A DNA stretch of 24,615 nucleotides from CAYOOT01 sp964405665 (GCA_964405665.1 CAYOOT010000040.1:1-24615); one strand, 5' to 3'. Shown: positions 15,652 to 23,414, numbered from the stretch's first letter. Translations and numbers: made by a program. The notes: generated by a model from the sequence alone, not told the origin.

Positions 15652-16233
15652 TTATTTAGCAGGAAGAAGAATCTCTTTTCTAAATTTAGGTTTTCCCGGA
15701 CGCATTCCATCATGTTGGTATTTACTTTTTGAAGCATCATAGACTTCTGCCGAGGCGGTATCTAATCGATGAAAAACGAGATTGCCAATTCTTAAACCAG
15801 TGCGCAGACGAATTAAATAAGGTCCATTATTTTTTAATTCCAAAGTAATTGCTCGCGGAGCATTGGCACCATGTCCGGGCCAAATTGCCATCGCCGCTTG
15901 ATGCGGTACCAAACCAATTCTTCCCATTGTGCTTCTACCATCAACTTGCGAGAGCAAATTATTGGGAATAGTAACAGCTTCCATGGTGCAGCCTAATAAA
16001 AACTCATCTGGCGCCATTACGTAACCCTCTTCACCCATTAATATTTCCTCATAATCAGGAGCAGAGCTTTCTATGGCCGGATCCACAACTTGTCCATTGA
16101 ATCTTGGTTTTAAAAGATGAGCCGATAAGCGCAAAGTAATTCCTGCAGGCTCCAACAATGCCGGATCAAAAGGCTGCACTACTATTTTTTTTTCGTTAAT
16201 TAATTTTTGAATATCTTCTTTGGAGAGAGCCAT
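15652..16233 (-). CDS. dcd: dCTP deaminase (dUTPase superfamily), divergent
   Basis: Deaminates dCTP to dUTP, feeding dTMP synthesis. 193 residues, full length. The family signature is G99-R-S101-T-M-G-R-I-G-L-V-P-H-Q, then ITLELKNNG with E132 in the catalytic position. Two sites depart from the usual pattern. The early P-x-x-V-D-x-R-L-G is PAGITLRLS (Thr for Asp), and the loop between HQ-A and the LEL strand is longer (AIWPGHGANAPRA). These could mark a divergent Dcd branch or a bifunctional or dUTPase-like variant. It lies downstream of rluB, separated by a perfect inverted repeat, and upstream of the metal cluster. Confidence 0.85.
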   Translation of the reverse strand: MALSKEDIQKLINEKKIVVQPFDPALLEPAGITLRLSAHLLKPRFNGQVVDPAIESSAPDYEEILMGEEGYVMAPDEFLLGCTMEAVTIPNNLLSQVDGRSTMGRIGLVPHQAAMAIWPGHGANAPRAITLELKNNGPYLIRLRTGLRIGNLVFHRLDTASAEVYDASKSKYQHDGMRPGKPKFRKEILLPAK

Positions 16234-16250
16234 AATTGCTACCTATATTT

Positions 16251-16320
16251 TTCTCCCCTTTTTCGCGCGCTGCATATATTCTAGTACTACTTATAGTTTA
16301 ATGCGCGAAAAAGGGGAGAA
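16251..16320. repeat. Perfect 18-bp inverted repeat between rluB and dcd
   Basis: TTCTCCCCTTTTTCGCGC (16251-16268) and its exact reverse complement (16303-16320) flank a 34-nt AT-rich loop. The right arm touches the rluB TAA (16323-16321) with no gap. It can form a very stable stem in RNA; without a U-tract, an mRNA-end stabiliser or regulator site is as likely as a terminator. Confidence 0.8.
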
Positions 16321-17052
16321 TTATTTAAAGTCCACCTCAATTATATCACCCGACGGTAAATCGCCAAGGATATAATTACCAAAAGCAACGCGACACAATT
16401 GCAATACGGGGAATCCTACTTCGGCCAGTATTCTTTTTACAATATGTTTCTTCCCTTCGGAAATATTAATTTCAATGAATGAGGAATTTTCATGTTTGTT
16501 TTTAAAAAATTTTTGGACATATTTATCAGTAGGCCTTAGCATCCGGGCTTTCTTTACCTTAGCAATGCCGTCATCCAATTCTACGCCTTCATATAACTGA
16601 TCTATAGCTTTCTTCGTTACTTCTCCTTCAACTTCCGCCCAATAAGTTTTAGTAACCCCATAACTGGGATGTAAAACCCGCTGCCCATAATCTCCATCAT
16701 TGGTTAAAAGCAAAAGACCAAAAACATCAAAATCAAGACGACCCACCGGAAATACGCGTTGCGGCAGTTTCCGGACATAATCGCCCACAGTGGGGCGATC
16801 TCTAGGGTCGTGCATCGTAGTTAAGACCCCTTTGGGTTTATTAAAAAGATAAATAACTTTATCGGAGATGGAAAGCGGTTTGTTATCGACAAGAACTTTG
16901 TCTTTTTGCGGATTGATTTTTGTTCCCAACTCAGTAACAACAACAGAATTAACCTTTACTCGGCCTTCAGAAATATATTCTTCTGCTTTTCTTCTCGAAG
17001 CTAATCCACAAGAGGCAAGATATTTTTGTAGCCTTAATTGTTCATCTTTCAT
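16321..17052 (-). CDS. rluB: Pseudouridine synthase, RsuA/RluB family
   Basis: 243 residues. An N-terminal S4 RNA-binding domain (4-50: RLQKYLASCGLASRRKAEEYI) precedes the RsuA/RluB catalytic domain. The catalytic Asp is D107 in VGRLDFDVFGLLLLTNDG. It isomerises a uridine of ribosomal RNA, probably 23S as for RluB, since the gene follows scpB, the usual place of rluB. The ATG directly follows the scpB TAA (TAAATG). RluE/RsuA-like specificity cannot be fully excluded. Confidence 0.9.
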   Translation of the reverse strand: MKDEQLRLQKYLASCGLASRRKAEEYISEGRVKVNSVVVTELGTKINPQKDKVLVDNKPLSISDKVIYLFNKPKGVLTTMHDPRDRPTVGDYVRKLPQRVFPVGRLDFDVFGLLLLTNDGDYGQRVLHPSYGVTKTYWAEVEGEVTKKAIDQLYEGVELDDGIAKVKKARMLRPTDKYVQKFFKNKHENSSFIEINISEGKKHIVKRILAEVGFPVLQLCRVAFGNYILGDLPSGDIIEVDFK

Positions 17053-17700
17053 TTAGAATTCTTCAGCGCCAGCAATCTCCGATTCCCCTGGATCACTGCT
17101 GATTTCTACAAGCTCACGAATAGAGGGAAGTTCAGATAAATCTTTCATGCCAAATTTTTCAAGGAAAGTATTGGTAGTTCCATATAAGGCCGGTTGTCCG
17201 GGCGAACTGTCTCTTCCTACAATCCGAATTAATTTTGCATCTAAAAGAGTTCTTAAGGTGGGAAGAGCATCGACACCGCGAATTGCTTCTACTTCTGCTC
17301 GTTGCACCGGCTGCTTATAGGCAATAATTGCCAAGCTTTCAGCAGCAGCTTTGGTCAGTCTCCTGGCTTTCGGTGGAATCATTCTGTTAATTATTTTTCT
17401 TGCAGCTTTTGCAGTACGTAACTGCCATGAACCGGATATTTCCTCCAAAGAAAAGCCATTCACCTCTGCTTTAAAAAAGTCTTTTAGTTTTATTAATGCT
17501 TCTTCAACTTCTTCCACTGATGCTTTTGTTGCTTCAACGATTACTTGAATACTTACCGGTTTGATTGAAACAAATAAAATACTTCCTACTTTCGCTTCTA
17601 GAGGCAACTCAATATCTTCTTCCGAAGATGAGAGATCTTCTTCTATCTCTTCAGAAAAATCCTCAAAAAGTTCCTCTTCTTTGGAATTTTGTTCTTGCAT
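17053..17700 (-). CDS. scpB: Segregation and condensation protein B
   Basis: The winged-helix partner of ScpA and SMC in the bacterial condensin. 215 residues, starting with an acidic tail (about 1-35). The family core is present: LTKAAAESLAIIAYKQPVQR, EAIRGVDALPTLRTLLD, LIRIVGRDSSPGQPALYGTT and FLEKFGMKDLSELP. It lies one base after scpA and directly before rluB, the classic scpA-scpB-rluB order. Confidence 0.95.
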   Translation of the reverse strand: MQEQNSKEEELFEDFSEEIEEDLSSSEEDIELPLEAKVGSILFVSIKPVSIQVIVEATKASVEEVEEALIKLKDFFKAEVNGFSLEEISGSWQLRTAKAARKIINRMIPPKARRLTKAAAESLAIIAYKQPVQRAEVEAIRGVDALPTLRTLLDAKLIRIVGRDSSPGQPALYGTTNTFLEKFGMKDLSELPSIRELVEISSDPGESEIAGAEEF

Positions 17701-17701
17701 T

Positions 17702-18703
17702 CTAACCTCTATTGGCTTCTTTTAAAATCTTTTCTTCTTCAGGATAATCTTTTTCTTTTATGGAACCACGGTAATCCGCCATTTGCAGAACCTTTTCCTC
17801 TTCTGGAGTTTGATCAAATTCAGAACTTAGCAAATCTACTTCTTTAATTTGTTCTTCATTAATACAAAGATCAATTAAGATATCATCATATTCATTAATT
17901 TGTGAGGCCTTTAATACTCCTCTTTTCATCAGTTCCAACACGGCAGCAAAAGAACCGATAATCACCCCTTTGTTGCTGCGCGCTTTTTTACTAAGAGACG
18001 AAGATAAATTAAATTTTCTAAATTTCAAACCCAAAAATCCTTGCATTATTGAACTAAAAGTAAAACTTTTCACGTGATTTTTCTTTTGCTCAAAAAGTCC
18101 ATCGATAATTTTCATCATGTAGCTGACAACAGAAACTTCCTCCAAACGAATGGCATAGGTTTTAGCAAGTCCACCAATTTTTTTAAGTAAGCGAGCAAAA
18201 TTCATCGCCAGTGTATCCACTTCTTCAGCTTCAGCCAGCATTTCTCCCGTCGCTTGCAATGCTTGGCGATCTGTTCTGGAATAAACATCAACCCCCAACT
18301 GTGGAAGTTGCATTAATGCTTGGGCTCGTTGTTTTGTTAGTTGATAAATTCTCAGTTTTTCGCGAAGTTCTTGATAGAATCTTTCATCGCGCGGCTCTTC
18401 AGCGGGATTTTCTTGTTCCAGATTATTTAAAGGCAGTAGCGATGAACTTTTAATGGCTAATAATGTTGCGGCAATTACCAAGTATTCAGAAGCTTTATCA
18501 ATATCAATGATTTCAACTTTGGAAATAATAGCTAAATACTGCTCAGCAATTAGCCTCATACTCACATTGGCAATTTCTACTTCCTGCTGCTGAACCAAGT
18601 GCAGGAGCAAATCCATTGGTCCGGAAAAAAAATCTAAACTTACGGCAAAGGAGTAAGGATCGAAGGTATTAAGCTGGTTATTATTTTCTGTATTGAGCTG
18701 CAT
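17702..18703 (-). CDS. scpA: Segregation and condensation protein A (kleisin)
   Basis: Kleisin subunit that bridges SMC heads. 333 residues, somewhat longer than the usual 240-280. The N-terminal domain carries DFFSGPMDLLLHLVQQQEVE and the C-terminal winged helix VIIGSFAAVLELMKRGVLKA. The extra residues form an acidic C-terminal tail. The ATG at 18703 has an AGGA ribosome site at proper spacing. It is the first gene of scpA-scpB-rluB, preceded by the dispersed repeat at 18736-18793. Confidence 0.95.
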   Translation of the reverse strand: MQLNTENNNQLNTFDPYSFAVSLDFFSGPMDLLLHLVQQQEVEIANVSMRLIAEQYLAIISKVEIIDIDKASEYLVIAATLLAIKSSSLLPLNNLEQENPAEEPRDERFYQELREKLRIYQLTKQRAQALMQLPQLGVDVYSRTDRQALQATGEMLAEAEEVDTLAMNFARLLKKIGGLAKTYAIRLEEVSVVSYMMKIIDGLFEQKKNHVKSFTFSSIMQGFLGLKFRKFNLSSSLSKKARSNKGVIIGSFAAVLELMKRGVLKASQINEYDDILIDLCINEEQIKEVDLLSSEFDQTPEEEKVLQMADYRGSIKEKDYPEEEKILKEANRG

Positions 18704-18735
18704 TAATATCCTATAGTATTTTTCAAAAGTTACTT

Positions 18736-18793
18736 ATCCTCCGACTTGTCATCCGAAGCCTTGGCGTAGGATGAAGCTTTAGCGAAGGAGGAT
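18736..18793. repeat. Dispersed repeat family B, copy 2 (tandem pair)
   Basis: 58 bp bounded by perfect ATCCTCC / GGAGGAT ends. Inside are two head-to-tail related units, GAAGCCTTGGCGTAGGAT and GAAGCTTTAGCGAAGGAGGA, that resemble the element at 5891-5918 on the other strand. It fills most of the 158-bp gap between scpA and the next gene. Confidence 0.6.
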
Positions 18794-18861
18794 CTTTGAT
18801 GTTTTCTTAAACTTTTTACTTCAAGGATATTAAACTATAATGACTTTTTTCGCAAACTCAC

Positions 18862-19191
18862 TTAGACCAGACTATCTTCAGGCTTTCCGGCAATTGTCGG
18901 CTGTATTGTTGAAGTTAAAATTGCTTGGGCATCTTCTTTAATCATCGATGAAAGACCATTTATAATCTTAATATGTCTGGTTACTTCATCCCAATTTTGG
19001 CTTTTCATATGCTCTCTTAATTCTTCTGTAAGAGCTCTTTGTTTATTAACAATTTCAAAATAATTATTTACTCTGCTGAGCACATCATCTGAAACTCCGT
19101 CTTTTTTTGAAAGCACGTCTTTTGTATAAACAATACATTTTTCTAATTCATTAAAAGAATCCAGTAATTTTCCAATCAATAATTCCGACAT
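18862..19191 (-). CDS. Small helical hypothetical protein
   Basis: 109 residues from the ATG at 19191. A TTG five codons earlier (19206) would add MDKVY but would leave almost no 5' leader after the predicted promoter. The protein is hydrophilic, soluble and apparently all helical (LIGKLLDSFNELEKC, VLSRVNNYFEIVNKQRALTE, WDEVTRHIKIINGLSSMIKE), compatible with a coiled coil or helical bundle. FliT/FlgN-like export chaperones have a similar look, but no flagellar gene is near, and I do not recognise the family. It stands between scpA and a TetR gene. Confidence 0.65.
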   Translation of the reverse strand: MSELLIGKLLDSFNELEKCIVYTKDVLSKKDGVSDDVLSRVNNYFEIVNKQRALTEELREHMKSQNWDEVTRHIKIINGLSSMIKEDAQAILTSTIQPTIAGKPEDSLV

Positions 19192-19216
19192 ATAAACTTT
19201 ATCCAAATATAAAATG

Positions 19217-19245
19217 TATTTATCACTCTATCTGTGTCTAATCAA
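19217..19245 (-). promoter_or_regulatory. Predicted sigma70-type promoter for 18862-19191 gene
   Basis: TTGATT (19245-19240), 17-bp spacer, TAAATA (19222-19217) on the minus strand. Transcription would start near 19210, leaving about 19 nt before the ATG at 19191. Confidence 0.45.
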
Positions 19246-19289
19246 AAGATAATTCAATTTAAGAGGAAGTCCTTCTAATTATTAGACTT

Positions 19290-19904
19290 TTATGGTTGGG
19301 CCGCTTGCAGGGCTCCCCAGCAAGCATCAGCAAGTATTTTAGATACCTCTCGGGGGCTATTTTGAGTATAGCCATCTAGCCAATCGCGAATAAAACTCAA
19401 GGGAATTCCAAAGATAATATTCCAATAAATATAGGCTTTTAAATTTGGTATTTGCTTTGTGCGAATGCCCTTTTTTAACATAACGGTCAGCTTTCGGCCA
19501 AGTTCATCAAAACCAATTACTGTGGGATGCTTAACTTTGGAACCAATAAATTCATTATGTCTTGCCAACCAAAGGTATCTCGATAATTGATGATGACTTT
19601 CTGCAAAATCCAAAAAAGCAACAACTATTGCTCTGATATTTTTTTCCACATCCTGATTGACATCCATTACTTTAGAAAGGGCGGCTCTAAATTTTGCAAG
19701 TCCGTCTTTAAATAACTGCGCAGCAATTTCTTCTTTATTTATAAAATGATGATAAATGGAACCAACACTGCAGCGAGAAAGTTTACTGATGTCAGGAACA
19801 TTAGTATTAAAATAACCTTGCTCTACAAAAAGCTGTAAAGAAGCCTGTAAAATCCTCTCTTTCGGTCCTATTGATTCTTCCGTTGAATGAATTTTATTTT
19901 CCAA
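19290..19904 (-). CDS. TetR-family transcriptional regulator
   Basis: 204 residues. The N-terminal TetR helix-turn-helix (about 14-60) is clear: KERILQASLQLFVEQGYFNT, then ISKLSRCSVGSIYHHFINKEE. The C-terminal half is a helical ligand-binding domain with no recognisable specificity. The only start in frame after an upstream stop is TTG at 19904, with a weak AGAG site. Its target is unknown; TetR proteins often control adjacent or divergent genes, and a dyad at 20374-20398 before ubiA is one candidate site. It is followed by a small hypothetical gene and preceded by the IHF-like gene, both on the same strand. Confidence 0.9.
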   Translation of the reverse strand: MENKIHSTEESIGPKERILQASLQLFVEQGYFNTNVPDISKLSRCSVGSIYHHFINKEEIAAQLFKDGLAKFRAALSKVMDVNQDVEKNIRAIVVAFLDFAESHHQLSRYLWLARHNEFIGSKVKHPTVIGFDELGRKLTVMLKKGIRTKQIPNLKAYIYWNIIFGIPLSFIRDWLDGYTQNSPREVSKILADACWGALQAAQP

Positions 19905-19937
19905 ACTTCAATGCTCTTTTAAACAAAAACTACTTTA

Positions 19938-20252
19938 CTATTCCGCATCCTCTCCATTAAGTGCCTTGCGTAAAATTTGACTGGCTTTGAATTTTACTAC
20001 CTTTCTAGCAGAAAGAGTAATTTTGCTTCCGGTTTGTGGATTTCTTCCGGGACGGGCATGTTTGCTTTTAACTTCAAAAACACCAAAGCCTGAAATCATT
20101 ACCTTTCCATCTTTTTCAAGGCCATCTTTAATAATTTCTACCCAATCTTCAATAATCTGCGTAGCTTTTTGTTTATCAATGGGCAAATTATCATAGATCG
20201 CATCTACTAAATCAGCTTTTGTGAGGCAGTTTATGTCGTTGTTCTGGTTCAT
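19938..20252 (-). CDS. HU/IHF-family DNA-bending protein (IHF-alpha-like)
   Basis: 104 residues. It shows the family core: LTKADLVDAIYDNLPI at the start, GKVMISGFGVFEVKSK, and the DNA-contacting beta-arm ARPGRNPQTGSKITLSARKV, with the intercalating Pro within RNPQTG. The pattern is nearer to IHF alpha than to HU. It bends and compacts DNA in the nucleoid. The ATG at 20252 has an AAAGG ribosome site. Short N- and C-terminal extensions are present. It is divergent from ubiA. Confidence 0.93.
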   Translation of the reverse strand: MNQNNDINCLTKADLVDAIYDNLPIDKQKATQIIEDWVEIIKDGLEKDGKVMISGFGVFEVKSKHARPGRNPQTGSKITLSARKVVKFKASQILRKALNGEDAE

Positions 20253-20373
20253 GCTTTTTAACCTTTATTGAGCAATAACTTAATTTACAAAAACATCTCA
20301 TTTAGTTCCGCCTTGTGCAGAACTGCTAATTATTCTTATTCTGAATAACTAACACAACATCCTGAAAAAACAC

Positions 20374-20398
20374 TACAATTTTTTAAAGATAAATTGTA
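20374..20398. promoter_or_regulatory. Operator-like dyad upstream of ubiA
   Basis: TACAATTT (20374-20381) and AAATTGTA (20391-20398) form a perfect 8-bp dyad with a 9-bp spacer in the 204-bp divergent IHF/ubiA region. It overlaps a possible -35 (TTGTAA). The form fits a dimeric repressor site, for instance of the TetR encoded nearby. The same region holds AGTTC-N11-GAACT near 20312-20332. Confidence 0.35.
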
Positions 20399-20456
20399 AT
20401 TTGCTTTTCTATTATGATGTTATAGTTTTTCAGGTGTTTCTTAAAATATTTCATAG

Positions 20457-21329
20457 ATGAAAATACTGCATAAATTTAAAAATATTAGTCGGCTTATTGC
20501 TCTTCCCCACACCGTCTTTGCTCTGCCTTTTTCCATAGCTTCTTTTATTTTTGCACAGCAAAAAGGAGCATTAATACCTTCTAGCAATCACTCAATACAA
20601 ATTATCTTAATTATAGCGGCTGTGGTGTTAGCAAGAACTGCAGCCATGTCCTTTAATCGCTTAGTTGATGCAAAAATAGATTCTCAAAACCCAAGAACAG
20701 ATCAAAGAGAAATCCCGCAAGGAAAAATCAGTAAAATGCAGGCAAGCATCCTTTGCCTGCTTTGTGTAATTTTATTTTTCTACGTGAGTTTTTTATTAGG
20801 GAGGCATTGTTTAGTTCTATCCCCACTAGTGATTTTCTTTTTGTTCTTCTACAGCCTTACTAAACGTTTCACCCAAACAGCTCATTTATTTTTAGGACTG
20901 GCTCTGGCTCTGGCACCAGGAGGTGCTTGGTGGGTCTTAAGACCCCAAATAGAAACACTTCCTGTCTTGCTAATGCTTGCAGTTTTTTTCTGGGTCGCCG
21001 GTTTTGATGTTTTATATTCCTGCCAAGATATTCTTTTTGATCGTGAACATCAGATATTTTCCATTCCCGCCAGTGTGGGAGTGCATCGTGCTTTTTATTT
21101 TTCCAGGTTTTTTCATGCAACTTGTTTTATTTTGTTTTTACTGGTCGGACTTAGTGCCGGACTGGGAGTTAGCTATTTTTTAGGAATGCTTTTTATTGGC
21201 TTATTTATTCTTTCTCAGCACTGGATCATTTCACCTTTTGATTTAAAACGGATTAATCATTCTTTTTTTACTTTAAACGGAATGATTAGTATTGTTTATT
21301 TAGCAATTGTAATGATCTGCTATTTTTAG
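20457..21329 (+). CDS. UbiA-family prenyltransferase (4-hydroxybenzoate/MqnP-like)
   Basis: Integral membrane aromatic prenyltransferase of 290 residues with about eight hydrophobic segments. Both Asp-rich prenyl-diphosphate/Mg motifs are present: NRLVDAKID (about 65-73) and the second, YSCQDILFD. It attaches a polyprenyl chain to an aromatic quinone precursor. Convergence with mqnD (overlap of stop codons) and the futalosine pathway context favour MqnP-like prenylation of 1,4-dihydroxy-6-naphthoate over UbiA proper, but the sequence alone cannot separate them. The ATG has no clear ribosome site. Confidence 0.9.
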   Translation: MKILHKFKNISRLIALPHTVFALPFSIASFIFAQQKGALIPSSNHSIQIILIIAAVVLARTAAMSFNRLVDAKIDSQNPRTDQREIPQGKISKMQASILCLLCVILFFYVSFLLGRHCLVLSPLVIFFLFFYSLTKRFTQTAHLFLGLALALAPGGAWWVLRPQIETLPVLLMLAVFFWVAGFDVLYSCQDILFDREHQIFSIPASVGVHRAFYFSRFFHATCFILFLLVGLSAGLGVSYFLGMLFIGLFILSQHWIISPFDLKRINHSFFTLNGMISIVYLAIVMICYF

Positions 21330-22150
21330 GCAGAATATTGCAGCCTGACTTCTGGCCCCAGTAATTCTTCCATAGCCCAGGCACAATCCTCTTTTAATTC
21401 AGCTGAATCCTCATTGGCATACATTGAAAGATATTTTTTAAGTTGCTGCAATGTTCCCAACTTTTTTGTCGACTTTTGCGTAAATTCAAATAACTGAGGA
21501 AGCAAAAGATCCTGGTTTTTCAAAGAATAGTTAATGGAATTCCGAATTAATGAAGAGACTTTAAAAATAATATCTTCTCCCAAAGATTTTTTAATCACAT
21601 TTATTCCCAGAGGAATCGGAAGTTTTGTTTTTTGATACCACCATTTTCCTAAATCAAGCAGTAAAACACAGTCCTTGCTGGCATAATCAATTTGTCCTTC
21701 ATGAATCACTACGGCAGCAGCAATTTCTTGCTTTTCCAAAGCTTCAAAAACAGCAGAATAAGGTCGAATCGGAATTTCTTTAGTTTTAGCCTGAGGAGCA
21801 ATTTGCTTAAACAACAAAGCTGCTGTTGTGTTTTTTCCGGGGATTCCCACAATTAAAGAATTTAATTCCTCAATTGCAAAATTTTTTTTAGCAATTACTA
21901 CCGGGCCAAAATTTCTTCCTACACTTGCCCCATGAGGCAAAATTAAATAATTCTTAGCTACTAAAGGATAAGTCGCCAAAGAAATCGCACAAACATCAAA
22001 CTCTGAGTTTATCGCGGAATTATTTAAGTCCTCCGTATCTGCTTCCACAAAGGAAAACTCAAAACCATTTGTATCAATCAAGGCCTTTCTTATCGCCCAA
22101 AACAAGAAAAAATCATCGGCATCAGGACTATGGGCAACATTGATTTTCAT
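21326..22150 (-). CDS. mqnD: 1,4-dihydroxy-6-naphthoate synthase (futalosine pathway)
   Basis: MqnD cleaves cyclic dehypoxanthinyl futalosine to 1,4-dihydroxy-6-naphthoate in the alternative menaquinone route. 274 residues from the ATG at 22150. Signatures are NVAHSPDADDFFLFWAI (3-19), VCAISLATYPLVA, LPHGASVGRNFGPVV, the hallmark IHEGQIDYA with the active His, and GKWWYQKTKLPIPLGINVI. An earlier in-frame start would add 15 residues and overlap the methyltransferase; the ATG at 22150 is only two bases after that gene's stop (TAAtaATG). Its 3' end overlaps the convergent ubiA stop by 4 bp. MqnA is the nearest relative, but the IHEGQ motif favours MqnD. Confidence 0.9.
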   Translation of the reverse strand: MKINVAHSPDADDFFLFWAIRKALIDTNGFEFSFVEADTEDLNNSAINSEFDVCAISLATYPLVAKNYLILPHGASVGRNFGPVVIAKKNFAIEELNSLIVGIPGKNTTAALLFKQIAPQAKTKEIPIRPYSAVFEALEKQEIAAAVVIHEGQIDYASKDCVLLLDLGKWWYQKTKLPIPLGINVIKKSLGEDIIFKVSSLIRNSINYSLKNQDLLLPQLFEFTQKSTKKLGTLQQLKKYLSMYANEDSAELKEDCAWAMEELLGPEVRLQYSA

Positions 22151-22152
22151 TA

Positions 22153-22809
22153 TTAAACTTCTCTTTTCCGGGCCAACATTATTGTCAAGTAACATGGTAC
22201 AGGATTATTCTCTGATTCTTGTTCTATCGCTTCTTGAAAAGAAATTATTTCAAATGCAGTTTTAAAAACATGTTCAAATCGTTTTTCATCCCAATAACTT
22301 ACCAAATGGCCGGGTCGCTCACGATATTCATATATTCCAGGTTCGCGGGCTTGCATCTGAGTTAGATCAAGATCCCTCAGATCGCGAGCAGCGATACATA
22401 ATACTGCATTAGGCTTTGTAATCTTAGCTAGCTTTTCAACAAATTGTTCAATGGCTTGCGCTGAAGTTAGCAGGTGCAGTGTTCGATGACTCAAAATCGC
22501 ATCAAAACTAGAAGAAGGAAGATCTGCTTTCTCCAATGTTGTAGGAAAAAGTTTTTCACTTTGTTGGCCATTTGCCTGCAAAAGTTTCTCTACCATTTTG
22601 ATGCCTTCGATAGAAGGATCAACACCGGAAACTCTAAAACCCTGCTTTGCCAGAAATAGCAAATCTCTTCCATAACCCAGACCGACTTCCAGAACCCGAC
22701 AAGCTGCAGGAAAATGCTGAATTGCCAAAGCCGCAGTCGGACTGTGGCCTTCTCCCCAGACCATCCCTTCTGCGCTATAACGTTCACTCCAAAAATTTCC
22801 CGAAATCAT
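22153..22809 (-). CDS. Class I SAM-dependent methyltransferase
   Basis: 218 residues with a Rossmann SAM-binding fold: motif I VLEVGLGYGRDLLFLA, acidic ribose-binding GVDPS, and motif IV-like SFDAILSHRTLHLL. The N-terminus (FWSERYSAEGMVWGEGHSP) resembles tellurite-resistance/TehB-like and Methyltransf_25-type enzymes. The substrate is unknown. It precedes mqnD by two bases, so it is cotranscribed and could act on a menaquinone intermediate, but that is inference from position. The ribosome site is weak. Confidence 0.87.
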   Translation of the reverse strand: MISGNFWSERYSAEGMVWGEGHSPTAALAIQHFPAACRVLEVGLGYGRDLLFLAKQGFRVSGVDPSIEGIKMVEKLLQANGQQSEKLFPTTLEKADLPSSSFDAILSHRTLHLLTSAQAIEQFVEKLAKITKPNAVLCIAARDLRDLDLTQMQAREPGIYEYRERPGHLVSYWDEKRFEHVFKTAFEIISFQEAIEQESENNPVPCYLTIMLARKREV

Positions 22810-22853
22810 ACTTGCCCGTAAAATTAATCTTTAAATCAAAAGTTGCAGAGAGC

Positions 22854-23267
22854 TTAGTTTCCGTGGTTCCAACCCTTACCAAAATTATTTCCTGTTCCTT
22901 GGTAATTACCAGTGCTATCTTTTTTCCAGCCCCCACCGAAATTTTTACCAGTTCCTTCAAGGTTTCCCTGACTATCTTGGCGATAACCACTGCCAAAGTT
23001 TTTTCCAGTTCCTTCAATATTTCCTAAACTATCTTTTCTCCAGCCACTTCCGAGATTATCTCCTGTTCCTTCATAATTGCCATTTTTATCATTGTGATAA
23101 CCACTGCCAAAGTTTTTTCCAGTTCCTTCAATATTTCCCGAACTATCTTCTCTCCAACCACTGCCAAAATTTTCTCCTGTTCCCTCTAAATTTTCAGCAA
23201 AGCAAACCGCCTTATTGCTAACAGTTAATAAAATTATTAAACTCAAAAATAATATTTTTGAAATCAT
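22854..23267 (-). CDS. Secreted protein of 19-residue tandem repeats
   Basis: 137 residues from the ATG at 23267, chosen over an earlier in-frame ATG because AAGGAG lies 7 nt upstream and a signal peptide starts there (1-24, ending AVCFA). The mature protein is nearly all repeat: five full 19-residue units from residue 26 and a 17-residue last unit. The consensus is N-x-E-G-T-G-K-N-F-G-S-G-W/Y-R-x-D-S-x-G. Gly, Asn and an aromatic recur at fixed positions, suggesting a stacked-hairpin or solenoid fold. No enzymatic motif is seen. The DNA repeat unit is 57 bp. It may be an exported surface or periplasmic protein; function unknown. Confidence 0.78.
   Translation of the reverse strand: MISKILFLSLIILLTVSNKAVCFAENLEGTGENFGSGWREDSSGNIEGTGKNFGSGYHNDKNGNYEGTGDNLGSGWRKDSLGNIEGTGKNFGSGYRQDSQGNLEGTGKNFGGGWKKDSTGNYQGTGNNFGKGWNHGN
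22857..23192 (-). repeat. 57-bp coding tandem repeat
   Basis: Six head-to-tail units inside the secreted repeat protein gene (the last shortened by two codons). The second and fourth units are especially alike at DNA level (both carry AACTTTGGCAGTGGTTATC on the minus strand), which points to recent duplication or gene conversion and to possible copy-number variation. Confidence 0.8.
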
Positions 23268-23377
23268 TCTTTTCTCCTTAAAGAGACTGGTCAAACCTTC
23301 CTGATCTAACATTTTTTGCTTCTAAAAACTAGAGATTCTCTCGCTCCGCTAGTCACTTCGTAGCATTTATCTCTGAT

Positions 23378-23406
23378 TTGAAATTTATTCGATCTAATAA
23401 TATACT
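23378..23406 (+). promoter_or_regulatory. Sigma70 promoter of ispH, likely leaderless
   Basis: TTGAAA (23378-23383), exact 17-bp spacer, TATACT (23401-23406). The predicted start of transcription is within about two bases of the ATG at 23415, and no Shine-Dalgarno sequence precedes the gene. A leaderless mRNA is therefore likely. Confidence 0.7.
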
Positions 23407-23414
23407 CTCTGGCC

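Noticed and set aside
22151..22195. Earlier start for mqnD
   Set aside because: It adds residues not seen in the family and overlaps the methyltransferase; the ATG at 22150 begins the conserved NVAHSPD motif.
22857..23192. Regular repeats suggesting a CRISPR array
   Set aside because: The units are contiguous with no unique spacers and keep an open reading frame of 19-residue repeats.
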